Shown one piece after another: positions 1-10,499 of a stretch of DNA of 64,000 nt. The position numbers and the translations under genes were made by a program. Origin of the DNA: Eumeta japonica (Eukaryota > Arthropoda > Insecta > Lepidoptera > Psychidae); NCBI GenBank assembly GCA_005406025.1, contig BGZK01000838.1:62001-126000 (forward strand), given 5' to 3'. The notes beneath the pieces are model-generated. The model was given only the letters and a program-made list of their open reading frames with translations, did not search any database and was not told where the DNA came from. Positions within the stretch are counted from its first letter, which is position 1. Each line of letters begins with the position of its first letter.

Positions 1-1110
1 TAACCTCCGCAAAGGACGGGGTAACTACGCGATGCGACACCGCAGAAAAAATAAATCGTAAACACGAAGGCAGCGGCGGCGGCACCCAGATAAAGGCGAA
101 GACATTAGTTGCCAGCTAATTGCCAGCGATAGATCTTCGCCGCGCTGGCCATCGGTCCGGTCGCTCGACCCACGCTATTTGTGAACGATTTCGCTAAATA
201 TTCAAACGTATTTGATAGTCTTAAATATAAATTTGTGTAGTTTAAATGGGACATTCCAGATGTCATAGACCTCTAGACTTGTGGTGTGAAGTCAATGCGA
301 GTAGAACAGCCAAAATTAAGCTTATACTTCGCACGTCAAAAGACGTCATGTTTTCTGATAAGAGTTACGCGGAATTCCTTTATTACAGAAGTGTCTCATC
401 TCCATGAATCGGTACTGGGAAACTCTAAATAAAATTATAAAGTATCACTGCGAGTTTTATTTTATATTGAAGAAGCCCTTTGAGGTAAAATATAATGAAA
501 GAACCTTTTAATGTACCGGCGTATAACAAAGAGTGCTTCTGATTTTTATTACTTTTTCAGAGGTCTTATGCGATATACATGTAATAATAAGCATAATAAA
601 TTCAATTTAAGTATATACACTTTATACACAAAAGTAACGTCTTGACTGATTCATTTTTGAACTGTCTTCGCCAGTCCAAACCCTAAGTATAGAAATTTAA
701 AGAGGATATTCATTTTGTATTTTACGCATCACTTAAGACAATATTTTCTGAAATTCAACACGTAAGAGGAAAAAAAAAATAATTGTGCAGGAAATAATAT
801 TCATATATACGGTCAAATTTAGTTGAATTTTAATGTTACTAATAATCTTTGACACAATCAATAAAATATGTTTTGGGTATTTTTCTAAATTCAACCAGTG
901 AGAAAAGAAAGGATGTGGTAAAATTTATTTGCGCTAGAATATTTTCTAGTCATATTCAACTAAAACTTGCTTTTAATCCTCATTGACATAAGAAGTGTAA
1001 AACACATTTTGACTTTCAACTTTCAGGATGAAATTGCTTGCAAAAGTTTTTTTTTACTCGAATTTAAACCTAATTCCTTATAAAGGGTTGTCACAATGAC
1101 TGTTTAGTCA
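1..1110. other. unassigned AT-rich DNA
   Basis: No gene, RNA or repeat that I recognise. The first 180 bases are less AT-rich than the rest and contain a repeated TTGCCAGC(T/G)A phrase near 109-127. Beyond that it is ordinary AT-rich insect non-coding sequence with no long open frame. Confidence 0.6.
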
Positions 1111-1112
1111 TT

Positions 1113-1335
1113 GTTAGAGTTCCGAGCGAAAATAGTAAAAACGGAGCCTTAATGGTTTGTCATGTCCGTCCGTCCACTCGTCCATCCACTCGTCCGTCCG
1201 TCCGTCCGTCCCAAAACGTATTTTTTTCATCTGTAGTGCATTTCTTTGTAAAAATGACTTCGGAATCCAATAAGGCGCATAGTCCGATATGCTTTTGGTC
1301 AGTTTTTTATTATTAGTCTTTGGAAAATAGTAGAA
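1113..1335 (+). repeat. GTCC-minisatellite dispersed repeat, copy 1
   Basis: The block starts near GTTCCGAGCGAAAATAG and AAAACGGAGCC, runs through an array of GTCC/GTCCA units (about 1163-1210) and ends with TGTAGTGCATTTCTTTGTAA and a CCGATATGCTTTTGGTCAG phrase. The same order of phrases occurs at 58781-59480. The second half recurs at 49365-49540 and the GTCC array recurs inverted at 46085-46140. I recognise this from memory as a widespread Lepidoptera repeat, but I cannot assign a class. A minus-strand open frame across it is an artefact of the array. Confidence 0.7.
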
Positions 1336-1454
1336 AAATTTTGGAACATATTTTTTCTTCACGTATAATTTCGCATAGGAAAATAAAAATTTAGAAATGA
1401 GAGATCTCATATTATTTTTAGCCTCGACAGTTTCAACATTATAAATCGAAAAAT

Positions 1455-1650
1455 TTAGTTGGTCGCACCGGCTCGTGGTCGCTCGCGGCGGGCCCGCCGC
1501 GGCCGTGAGCTGCGACAGCGCCCTGGCGGCGGGCCCGCCCGGACCGAGCTCGCCGTTGTAATGACTTTTAAGGGCTCCGCGCTGCGACCTCGTACCTTCA
1601 GGGTATCGACACGGGAGTCAGTCTTCCACGTCTGTGCGATGCAGTAGTGA
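1455..1650. other. GC-rich island
   Basis: About 200 bases that are far more GC-rich than their flanks and rich in CpG. A 12-base self-complementary word, GGCGGGCCCGCC, occurs twice (1487-1498 and 1528-1539). The short plus-strand open frame here (62 codons, arginine-rich) follows from the base composition and matches nothing I know. It may be a regulatory island, an exon or a remnant, and the sequence does not decide. Confidence 0.45.
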
Positions 1651-1659
1651 CGGATTAAA

Positions 1660-2815
1660 AGAAGGCAAGTTCACGATTGCACTGAGTTTACATCGAATAA
1701 GTATCATATTATTTTTTATAAACTAGAATTTTTTTAAATAATATTAGCACCAGTATATGTTTTAATTGTAATAAATTTCACAACGGTGCTATGTGAGCAG
1801 GTATTTGGTGGTCGTTATTGTCATTCAAATATTTTAAATATATAAACAATTTCTAAACAGAATACATTTAAAATATGTACTTTTAATCATTTCTCTCTCG
1901 CTCTTTAATCGTGGTTGTTTTTCGGACTTGTTAGAAATGTGCATAACAAAATAGAGGGAAAAACACAAAATTACTCGATGAAGTTAACTTTGAAAAGTAG
2001 CAAACTGCATTTATGTTCGAGAGAAAAAATCATTTAAGAATCTTTATTGGAGTTTTAAAGATGTGAACAACGAAGTCTCACATAATGGCGTGCGAAAAGA
2101 AATTTTTAATTCTATTCTAATTTTGCGATTTTGTCGATCTGAATTAAACGTGTTTTATACCTAATCGCACTTTCCAGCTATATGCAGAAATTTCGACTAT
2201 TTGTAAAGGCAGTGGTAGGCAACTCTCTATTTTTGCTACACGTATTTTTTTTGTCCTACTTCGCTCAACGCTCCATTCCTCGAAAGTTCGTTATGTAACA
2301 AGGACGTTACGAAATAATGGCATCACCGCGAGGTGGCGCCATATGACATACAAAACCTAATTTTGGAAGAGAAACATACCAATGAAAATTTGATAGTATA
2401 TAATTTTGTTACACTTTAAGCAACTTTCATTGTTTTTTTATTTTTGACTTCTTTTTATCATTTATTTTGATTATAGCCTTCATCAAGATATAGCGCTCTC
2501 ATATTTTATAAAAATAATCCTCTTGCTTGCTTGTAAAAGGTCGAAGTAGTAAATTACGTGTTTGTAGTAAATATATTATGATAGAGAATATTAATAATTT
2601 ATATTTTTAATGAATTTGCCATAACATAACAAGTATATCATTCTTGTTTGTGTTGTGCTTTATCTACTAAACTAAATACTCTGTAATAAATATTTCTCGC
2701 TTTTGATTTGAAAAAGAATAAAAAAATGAATAACCTCACACATATTTAGGATATACTCGTATACTTAGTAAAATACTGATGTGAGAGAACGTGTGATTTG
2801 AAAGATATGAAGAGA
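1660..2815. other. unassigned AT-rich DNA
   Basis: No gene recognised. Around 2209-2350 a less AT-rich patch (GGCAGTGGTAGGCAACTCTC followed by a CCGCGAGGTGGCGCC phrase) resembles dispersed Lepidoptera repeats I remember, but no second copy in this window confirms that. Confidence 0.5.
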
Positions 2816-2819
2816 TCAG

Positions 2820-3290
2820 AGAAAGAAAAGCTATGGTCAGGTATTCGGATATTTGGAAAGGTTGAACGAAAGCGGACTAACGAAGGCCACGTCTATAGGC
2901 TATGTCTGCGATGGATGGGACGGCAGGAGGCGCCTTAGAAAACCTCAACCAGAAATCGTTGGCATATTAAAGGAAATAAGAAAAGAGAGGCAGATCACTT
3001 AATTCGCCGCCGGAACAAAAGAGGGAGCAAAAATAACAATCATGTGTGATAAAACTAAAGCTAGAATATTTTAATTTAATATTTAATAATACGGAATTGA
3101 CTACGGTGCTGATTTTTAGTCGGAGCGAGAGGACAAAATTATAAGCACCTGAAATCAGCGAGTGTGCGCGAAACTGCTGATAAATGTCAATGAATTAAGG
3201 TAGGTATGTAAAGATTACAACGCGTGGGAGTCTGTACCGTCTACTTACCCCTAGGAAATAGGTGTGTACAAATAAATAAGTTATAAAGGT
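2820..3290 (+). pseudogene. non-LTR retrotransposon 3' fragment (C-terminal tail of RT protein)
   Basis: Translated from 2842, the plus strand gives GYLERLNESGLTK, an arginine-rich stretch, and then a break. At 3209-3252 it gives VCKDYNAWESVPSTYP and a stop. These are the order and spacing of the C-terminal tail of a non-LTR retrotransposon RT protein (the 'ER(M/L)NE.RLTK ... NRRACM.RL ... VCKD...W.S' tail). Related pieces lie at 47912-48155 (minus), 49108-49260 (plus) and 49650-50340 (minus). About 190 bases between the two readable parts no longer translate sensibly. The copy is dead, lacking the RT core and 5' end. The clade is not assigned. Confidence 0.6.
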
Positions 3291-3299
3291 GTAGATCCT

Positions 3300-4205
3300 T
3301 AAATTACCTAAATTCGAAGTTTCAAAAATAATTTGAAAGTTCCTAGCCTAATGGGCACGGCTGGCTCGTATCGAGAGAGCTCAGTTGTAGGGTAAAGCGC
3401 TCACATTTAAGAATGGGAGTTAAAAAACAAAACCTCGTCATAAAATATTTTTATGCGTGGATAGAGACGCAGGAATAAAATAATTTTGCCGGAAGTGGGT
3501 ACAGTTTACGCAGTATGATTAATATAGATTTAAAAAATTTCAAAAGAAAAGATTAATGACTGAAATGAGTGCTTTTTCCCAAAAACTTAAAAACAACCGA
3601 ACAACATTTACGCACTCAGCGGCGTTGAGTAGCTTACCGTAATCCTTGGATTTTATAAACATTAAAAATTGAAATGTGCAAGAATTTTTATGAAAACTCT
3701 GCTTACACCTAACTAGATCGACTTTTTTGAATAGAACTCTATTTTAAGGAAAAGTATTTTGTTCTTAATAACGATTAATGTGGCAAGTAAACTAACACAT
3801 CAGTCACGACGTAGCGTACACACTAGTCCTGTCACATAAAAATGACAATTTCTGCTCGCCCATCGCGAGATTCATCTCGAGAGGTCCCCGCGATGCGAGC
3901 GCCCCGTTGTGAGTTTTATCTCATAAATAAAACAAATTGTCCATCGCTACTACGACGCATTCAAGTCGAGCTGCATACAAAAAACTGGATGCCTTTATGA
4001 AACATCGTGGGAGCACGCACTAAAATGTCTATACGTCTATATGGATACGTCAAATAACGTGTCGCTATAAAACACGATAGCTCTAAAAGTTTGTTTATTT
4101 TTTCTGATGAGCGATGTTTTGACGAAATGAAAATTTTATGTCAACATAAATTTAGATTACATCGGCAACAAACAATAATGTAAAATGCTTAAATTAAATA
4201 AAAAA
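3300..4205. other. unassigned DNA
   Basis: Mostly AT-rich with no recognised gene. A patch at about 3795-3970 is less AT-rich (it contains TCGCGAGATTCATCTCGAGAGG) but shows no coding signal. Confidence 0.55.
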
Positions 4206-4207
4206 AT

Positions 4208-4665
4208 TTGGTTGCCTGTAAAGTCGGTATACGGGCGAAAGTTTTACGTGACAACGACTTTGAATGGTAAAATCATTTTAATGTGAATATTCATTCGTAT
4301 AGTAGGAAGAAGGATGAAATAATAGTAACAATTTAAAACATTTATTTATACAAAGAATTATATTTAAAACATTAATTTATACAAAGAATCTCGCACTGAA
4401 TTTCATATTAACAAAATTTTATTTTTACCTTTACACATACATACGTATTTATATACAAATATACATACAACAACTTGCAATACATTTGCAAGCTATGCAC
4501 TAATTTCTATGAGCGCGGCAGACCGATCATAGTTGAGTGGGAGAGAGACGCAAGGCATCGGCGGGCTTCTCTCGTTCGGTGACTCATCGTTACGTTAACG
4601 AGCGTTACACTTTTTCAAAGTGACTCCCAGCCGCAACCTAATTTAAGACGTTGTCACGTCAAAAA
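4208..4665 (+). repeat. 0.5 kb non-coding mobile repeat, copy 1
   Basis: From TTGGTTGCCTGTAAAGTCGG to GACGTTGTCACGTCAAAA. The first ~290 bases are almost identical to 7685-7975, with only a handful of substitutions by eye. The last ~170 bases are unrelated to the other copy except for the terminal AAGACGTTGTCACGTC. ACGTGACAACG at 4246-4256 and its reverse complement at 4649-4659 form subterminal inverted repeats, so a non-autonomous DNA element (MITE-like) is the best guess. No open frame is present. I recall this word set from other Lepidoptera but cannot name the family. Confidence 0.8.
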
Positions 4666-4764
4666 TACAACAAAGAAAATCATTTTCATACATTTTCTTA
4701 CGAGCTGCAGGTACGGATCGAAGATCATATAAACGTGTCTTCCAAGCGTCCATGCGAGGTGTGG

Positions 4765-4960
4765 TCACCAGTGGCTAAGAGCGTCGGCCTCGGACTACAA
4801 GGTGTCGGCTTCGATCCCGGCCGCGGGCCACTCGGCCGATGACTTTTCTACTTAAACCAAGCGCCGCGCTTCATGGATCGGTAGGAATGCAATATACGCG
4901 AGCGCCTGTACGGCTACCCCAACTAGCAAACGCAGGCGTTTCATAGTACTACCAATTAGT
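4765..4960 (+). repeat. tRNA-headed SINE
   Basis: TGGCTAAGAGCG (4782-4793) fits an RNA polymerase III A box. GGCTTCGATCC (4807-4817) fits a B box with one mismatch. The following CGGCCGCGGGCCA and CTTCATGGATCGG phrases look like a SINE body rather than a tRNA acceptor stem, so this is not a tRNA gene. The 3' limit is unclear; a CAAAA-rich stretch near 5134-5165 might be the tail. Confidence 0.6.
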
Positions 4961-5355
4961 GCACTTCATGCTGCGGTACCGCAGCTGCGAGTCTCATAGA
5001 AAATTTATAAAGGCCTTACACCTACTCTCATTGATAACTGCCATGATCAATTACGTGTCTACGACAGACATATTTTTCTTTAATTTGATAATATTCGCTT
5101 ATCAGGACGAAATTAGCGAAACAATATGTCAACAACAAAACAAAACAAACCAACCAACATAACAATCATGACATTACTTATGGCGACTGCCGAGTCATCT
5201 GATATTTTCCCTTCCAATTCGATTTTCATTCGCTGCAGACGAACGTAAAATATGGACAAAACTTTGTAACATAATTCAAAGAAACCTTAAAAACTTTTGC
5301 TTTAGAGAACAGTCAATGCTGAACGATAAAACTACTTGCCAATTAGATTTCGTAC
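4960..5355. other. unassigned DNA
   Basis: No gene recognised. It contains AACAAAACAAAACAAACC (about 5135-5152), possibly the tail of the SINE upstream. Confidence 0.4.
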
Positions 5356-5357
5356 GG

Positions 5358-6415
5358 GCTGCTCAATAAGTAAAGAGACAAATTTTAATTTAAAAATATT
5401 TTATAGTTAAAAGAAGTTGTAGTAATTTGGTACAAATTTAAATATATATTTATGTTAAGTAATTTATTTTATTTTTTCTGTAGGAACTCCCCTGTAGTCC
5501 ATTCGCCAGAGATTTGTGATAAAACGTTTCATAATGGCAATTCTAGATTCTTGAGTTACTTTTTTATTAATTACGCTCCCATGATTTCTAAAAGACTAGA
5601 TCTTTTTTGACTTATCCGACGTCTTCTTATATTTTTTTTAGAAAATGTCTAAAACCTAATAATAAAACGAGCCAAGGTCGTACAGGAGCATTTTGATTTT
5701 TTCGGATTAAATTCACTTTGTTGTGATAGTAAATAATCTGTGATAGGTGTAAAACGACAGGTTTTCAAATTTGGCCAAAATATAACACTATCTGTGCTGT
5801 TATATTTATTAATGAAATGAATTTTTTTATTCTTAATGCACTGATATAGATATTTTCAGAGTGGATTGAACCTTCAGACACACCTGAAACATTTCCATTT
5901 GCATCCATAGCCTGCCAAATCATATATTTTTCAAAAAAATACTTTGGGAATGATTCTCTCTTCATAATTAGCATTTATACGATTACATACACAAAGACTT
6001 TTCATAAAGTTTTCCACATTCCTTCTTTGCTCTCGCTTTTTGATCTCGGTAATACTTTGGTGCTAATAATTTTGGATGTGGTTTCCTATCTAGGATCTCT
6101 AAGTTTATTCTGGATGCAACATATTTCTGGGCAGAAAAGCATACTTCGGACCGACGTAAATGGATTATGTTTGAAGAGACGCTCTGTTTGTTTAATATTG
6201 TTTAGAGTAGCCTTATAAACTGGTCCATCAGAAATGTGTTTGAATTTTGTATCTATTTTAATCTCATATCTTTCAATTATCTGATAAACAATCTTTTGTA
6301 AATAATGTATTAATAAACCAACAGTGGTCGAATTAGTACCGTATAATTTAAAAAAGAACAGAATTACACGGTTTGCTAATAATTCCTATTCTCGTCTCTT
6401 TATTTTAGAAATTGA
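5358..6415 (-). pseudogene. decayed Tc1/mariner-superfamily transposase
   Basis: Minus-strand translation around 5765-5974 gives KYMIWQAMDANGNVSG followed by a serine/glutamate strand, the 'WQA(M/I)...G..S' block that precedes the second catalytic Asp in Tc1/mariner DDE transposases. In another frame the next block reads FWPNLKTC, where an Asp is usual after FWP. Further on, LARF...RF and ARG/LYS-rich phrases match the 'RPIE.(F/Y)W' C-terminal region with the acidic residue lost. Stops and shifts split the gene into three or more pieces. At the ends, AAAGAGAC words lie in opposite orientation (about 5372-5379 and 6394-6401), which may be remnants of terminal repeats. The source is inactive. 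Confidence 0.65.
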
Positions 6416-6639
6416 AAAGGAATAAGAAAACCAAATATTGTAAGACTATTTAACGTTTATCGTCAGTGTATTTTTTTTAATAATAAAATATAGTTCTACA
6501 TCGCCGATTCATAATATTTGCCACTGCTTATTGCACATTCTTTAGACCTATTTCAATTAATTGCATAGTCGATGGAATAAAAGTTTACAATAAATCTCAG
6601 GAATATAGAGAATTTGTCATCAAAATGAGGCTTTTCAGA

Positions 6640-6985
6640 ATTACAATTGCGCCGTGCCCTCCTGCAGCGCCGAGCAGTCTGCGTGCGCGATACTCGTTTC
6701 GTGAAATGTGATCGTTGTCAGGCCGTATAATTCTGCCAATTTGAGAGGGCGGTCGGATGTAAACGGCCAGAAACCTCGCGACGGTAATTTTATTTCTTCG
6801 AATTGGGTTCGTTCGAACGGAAGCATTAGCATAACCCGCAGCCCGGCCGCGCCTCTAGCTGGCGCACGACACCTGACACCGCCCGGAGAGCGGTCGTTTG
6901 ATACTCGCTAGATTCGGTTATACCGCTGCTTTAGCGATCTCGTGCTCAGGTAGCTATCGGGATGAGTTTTACCTTGTTATCGCGC
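6640..6985. other. GC-rich island
   Basis: About 340 bases of mixed but clearly higher GC than the flanks, with CpG-rich patches at 6650-6690 and 6840-6900. Open frames on both strands here are mutual shadows and match nothing known to me. It could be a conserved regulatory block, which only alignment with related species would show. Confidence 0.4.
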
Positions 6986-7089
6986 AGATGGCCAAAATCA
7001 AGTTTTCTGTCGTAAGCGTATTTTACATATAAAATTTTGAATCAATAAATGGTCCGATCCCCAGTAAACCATTAAAAAAATATTACTAA

Positions 7090-7340
7090 AATAAATCATG
7101 GAGCGAAAAGTATAGGCGCTACCGCTTGTCTTCGGGAATGAAATGCTTTAAGTTCAAAGTCGAAAAGAAGAGTTAATGATTGTTAAAGCAAATGCGGCCG
7201 ATAATCACTGCGAAATTAAGGGAAGAAATCATTCAACTTGAGAATAAGTCATTAATGGATGTCAGCAATGTCGCATTGATTGAAATGGTCAAATGAACTC
7301 GCCCGCTTCCATGTTAATCAGAATGGGGAAAGCGAGCTAC
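7090..7340. promoter_or_regulatory. possible conserved non-coding block
   Basis: A 250-base block of balanced composition with several TTAAT/ATTAA cores (GAGTTAATGATTG, AGTCATTAATGGATG, ATGTTAATCAG) between AT-rich flanks. No frame is open over its length. This is inference from composition and motif density only. Confidence 0.2.
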
Positions 7341-7684
7341 GAGCAATTAAAATACTCAGAGGCGAAGTTTTATACATTTTCGTGTATTGAATAAGTAAAT
7401 TAATTCTGATTTCGTGGAAGAATAAATACAAGAATTCATTGTTAGCAATGGGCGTTGTTGTATTGTGAATTGTAAACATACTAGCAAAAAAAATATCTAA
7501 ATTTAATAAAACCTAGGTTGAAAAATGAAAATTAAATCAAACAAATAAGTGGAAAGCTGTAATAAACTAAAGGTGAGTCTTGATCTGTAAAACCTATAAT
7601 AACGTTAACACTGCAAATAGAAATTAGTAAAAAATGTACGTTTTTTTTTATGAATAGTAATGGTGAATAACAAAAAAACAAAAA

Positions 7685-8205
7685 TTGGTTGCCTGTAAAG
7701 TCGGTATACGGGCGAAAGTTTTACGTGACAACAACTTTGAGTGGTAAAATCATTTTAATGTGAATATTCATTCGTATAGTAGGAAGAAGGATGAAATAAT
7801 AGTAACAATTTAAAACATTTATTTATACAAAGAATTATATTTAAAACATTAATTTATACAAAGAATCTCGCACTGAATTTCATATTAACAAAATTTTATT
7901 TTTACCTTTACACATACATACGTATTTATATACAAATATACATACAATAACTTGCAATACATTTGCGTACAATGAAACAGCGTTTACTACAACTTAACTT
8001 GTTCCTATCTGAGTGGAAGGGACGCGTGCCTTTCACTTTTTATGTCTGTCTCTCTCGCTCTTAGGCGGGCTAACCATGCCCCAGTGGAAGGGACGCGTGC
8101 CTCTCACTCGCTCTCATTGTGAGCGCATAACGTGAGCGGAGCGTAACGCAGTTTCTTGAAGTGTCACCCGGCAAACCAATTTATAAGACGTTGTCACGTC
8201 AAAAA
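7685..8205 (+). repeat. 0.5 kb non-coding mobile repeat, copy 2
   Basis: Same 5' ~290 bases as 4208-4500, starting TTGGTTGCCTGTAAAGTCGG. The middle then differs completely and carries a direct repeat (GTGGAAGGGACGCGTGCCT at 8013 and 8083, 70 bases apart). The end, AAGACGTTGTCACGTC (8186-8200), is shared with copy 1. The left subterminal word is ACGTGACAACA here, with one base changed. The near-identity of the 5' parts indicates recent amplification. Confidence 0.8.
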
Positions 8206-8209
8206 AAAA

Positions 8210-9475
8210 ATCATTAAGGACAGATTTGTGCTATCGATCCATCGCCTGTTGCTAAAATATAGTTGTGTGGCTGATTTCGTGAATTCCACTTTCAATTTTA
8301 ATTACATGTTTAAAATGAAACTAAAAATTTAAAAAATGCTAATAAATTTACAGAGTGTACAACAATTTAATTTAGAATAACTACATCCCATTATGCTACA
8401 ATTTCAACGTGCTTTAAATAGCGCCCTTCCTTCATATTTTACTTGCCGCTGTTGTCGTGCACACAGCAGCTAAGAAACGCCTGTCTAAGTTATCAAACAG
8501 GCTGAATACCTTACCTGTTCATAATGATTGTACTGTATGAAACTTTTCTAAAAGAGTCACATCTTTTTAATAAGTAAACAACCAGCCAATCGTTTGCATT
8601 ATTAATCAGTTTAGAACACAGGATTTGTTCTATAGTTTTGAAAATCTTAAATAGCCAGGGGTTCAACTTGTCCGATGGTGTCCGTACCACGACTTCTACG
8701 TACAGGAGAAGTTAATTATATTTTAATTCAATTCCTTTTTTCTGTAAATGAATACAAGTCTGACATCATTTTGTACGAAACGTAGACCAATAGTTGATAT
8801 TTGTGTGCTGTGTATTTATTCATAAAGATATCTTCAAACGCAGCACACTTGTGACTATCTTCCACTTAATCTGCTCCAGCGAGTATAAACTTATTAAGCT
8901 TACTTGGTGTATTTTAACTTGTGCTGTTGGAGACAGGAAATTAATAGCTAAGGACCAGCAATTCTTAAGATATACTTTTTTTTATTTAATACCAGGAAAA
9001 ATTGCCAAAATTGCATTTGGTCGTCGAACTCGTTTTTACTTGATGTTTTACTAGATGAGATAAAGCAAAATGAATGTATTTCGTTAATATAATCTAATGC
9101 CGTGAGTGTTTTAATTTAAATTCATTTTCTGTATTTCAATGCTCATAATTCACTCCATCATTTTAATTTATAAAAGGTCATCGGCGAACGCCCTCTTACG
9201 TTAATATACGATATCACTTTAAAAATAAATCGAATATTCAAAGTACTTGGATATGCGAAGATACGTGACATCCCACCGGCGAATACATCCACGTCGCGGG
9301 TTCGAGCTTCAAAGACTTGTACGGGTGCTATGCTTTTAATAACATACATATAGAACCCACGAAAAATCGCTAGCTGTTAAATATCATATTAAAACTTGAA
9401 TGGTGCAGAAGGGTATATAGGAACCTACTAAAGACACGTGAGGGTCACGACGCGAATAGAGCTACCGTGGGTATC
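8210..9475. other. unassigned AT-rich DNA
   Basis: No gene recognised. The 86-codon plus-strand frame at 8794-9054 has no known domain and ordinary AT-rich content. Around 9285-9310, CGCGGGTTCGAGCTTC resembles a polymerase III B box, but no convincing A box precedes it. Confidence 0.5.
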
Positions 9476-9479
9476 GGCT

Positions 9480-9800
9480 GATACACATTTCGGTTAAAAA
9501 ACTCACGCCCGACAGCGGTCCCGCGTTGGTCTCTCGCGGGGTGCGGAAGCGCGTGGGCGGGCGGCTCGCGCTCATCGATGTGCTCGCGCACGTAGCGCCA
9601 AAAAGTGAAAGTGAATCCGATGGGCATGCGCAAGTTATTCAATCTTCAAATGAACGGAAAAACAATGAAGCCGGCCGCGCCCGCCGCCGGAATAACAACG
9701 ACGCGCCGGAGCGACGACCCGCGGCGCCGGCCGCGTCTGGACACGCGCCACGCGAGATGCAACTCCCCGCCTCCACGCCGTATTTCACTGCGGTCAAATC
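9480..9800. other. GC-rich island
   Basis: A CpG-rich stretch, strongest at 9520-9560 and 9660-9780. Overlapping plus-strand frames of 118 and 66 codons and a minus-strand frame are all arginine/alanine/proline-rich composition artefacts. An AT microsatellite follows at about 9868-9882. Confidence 0.45.
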
Positions 9801-9997
9801 ACTAGATATCCCGACGATTGTCGCGCGTTATTGTTATTTTTATTATTGTTGTTATTACTGTTTTAATTATATATATATATAAAACTAACGAGGAGTCTTT
9901 GAGACTCCTGGTCGGAAGGAAGTTCTTTTCGCTATAAGTAAATATGTTTTATGAATTGAATAGTAACAATGAAATTAATTAAAATGTTTGATAGTAA

Positions 9998-10105
9998 TTA
10001 AATAAATAAAAAAAGAACCCAAATAGTAGGACAGATTTGAACCCGGGCAACCCGACGCGCACAACGAATGCTAAACAGATGAGCTAAATTGTACAGTAAA
10101 ACGCA
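9998..10105 (-). repeat. tRNA-headed SINE fragment
   Basis: On the minus strand TTAGCTCATCTG (10076-10088 region) fits a polymerase III A box and GGTTCAAATCT (10033-10043) a B box, about 45 bases apart. The T-arm and acceptor stem do not pair as in a tRNA, so I call a SINE head rather than a tRNA gene. The A-rich run at about 10000-10015 on the plus strand lies where a degenerate 3' region would be. Confidence 0.5.
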
Positions 10106-10337
10106 CGAAACTTTGCCCGCTCTGAATTGACTGCGAATAATATACTGCACAGGCATTACGCTCCCCAATCCTCCCTTTTTCTCCACCTTGTTCCTATTTT
10201 ACGCCATTGCGACGCTTTCATGACGAACTTCACAACAGCAAAATTTCGTGCTTTGTACCGTACAATTGATTGCCGGGCGAAAACAGTTGTGCTGTACTTC
10301 AACTATTCTATACCATATTAACGCTTATTTAACGTTT

Positions 10338-10470
10338 TTTTATCCGATTTAAAAAAAGAAGAGGTTCTCAATTCGACTGTATTTTTTTTTATTGTTTCCC
10401 TCAGAACTTTCGGCTGGGTAACCAATTTTGATGATTCTTTTCTATTTGAAAACTGATGCCTACCCACTTC
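10338..10470 (+). repeat. 'GAGGTTCTCAATTCGACTG' dispersed repeat
   Basis: The sequence reads GAAGAGGTTCTCAATTCGAC, a T-run, CTCAGAACTTTCGGCTGGGT and then TTTTGATGATTCTTTTCTAT. I recognise this phrase order from memory as a common Lepidoptera repeat, usually headed by CCGACTTCAAAAAAGGAGG (compare 54025 in this window). It abuts the LINE that follows. Confidence 0.6.
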
Positions 10471-10499
10471 ATATTTAACTCAACACTTATTCTGACCAC

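Noticed and set aside
4765..4860. tRNA gene
   Set aside because: A and B boxes are present, but there is no acceptor stem or pairing T arm, so it is a SINE head.
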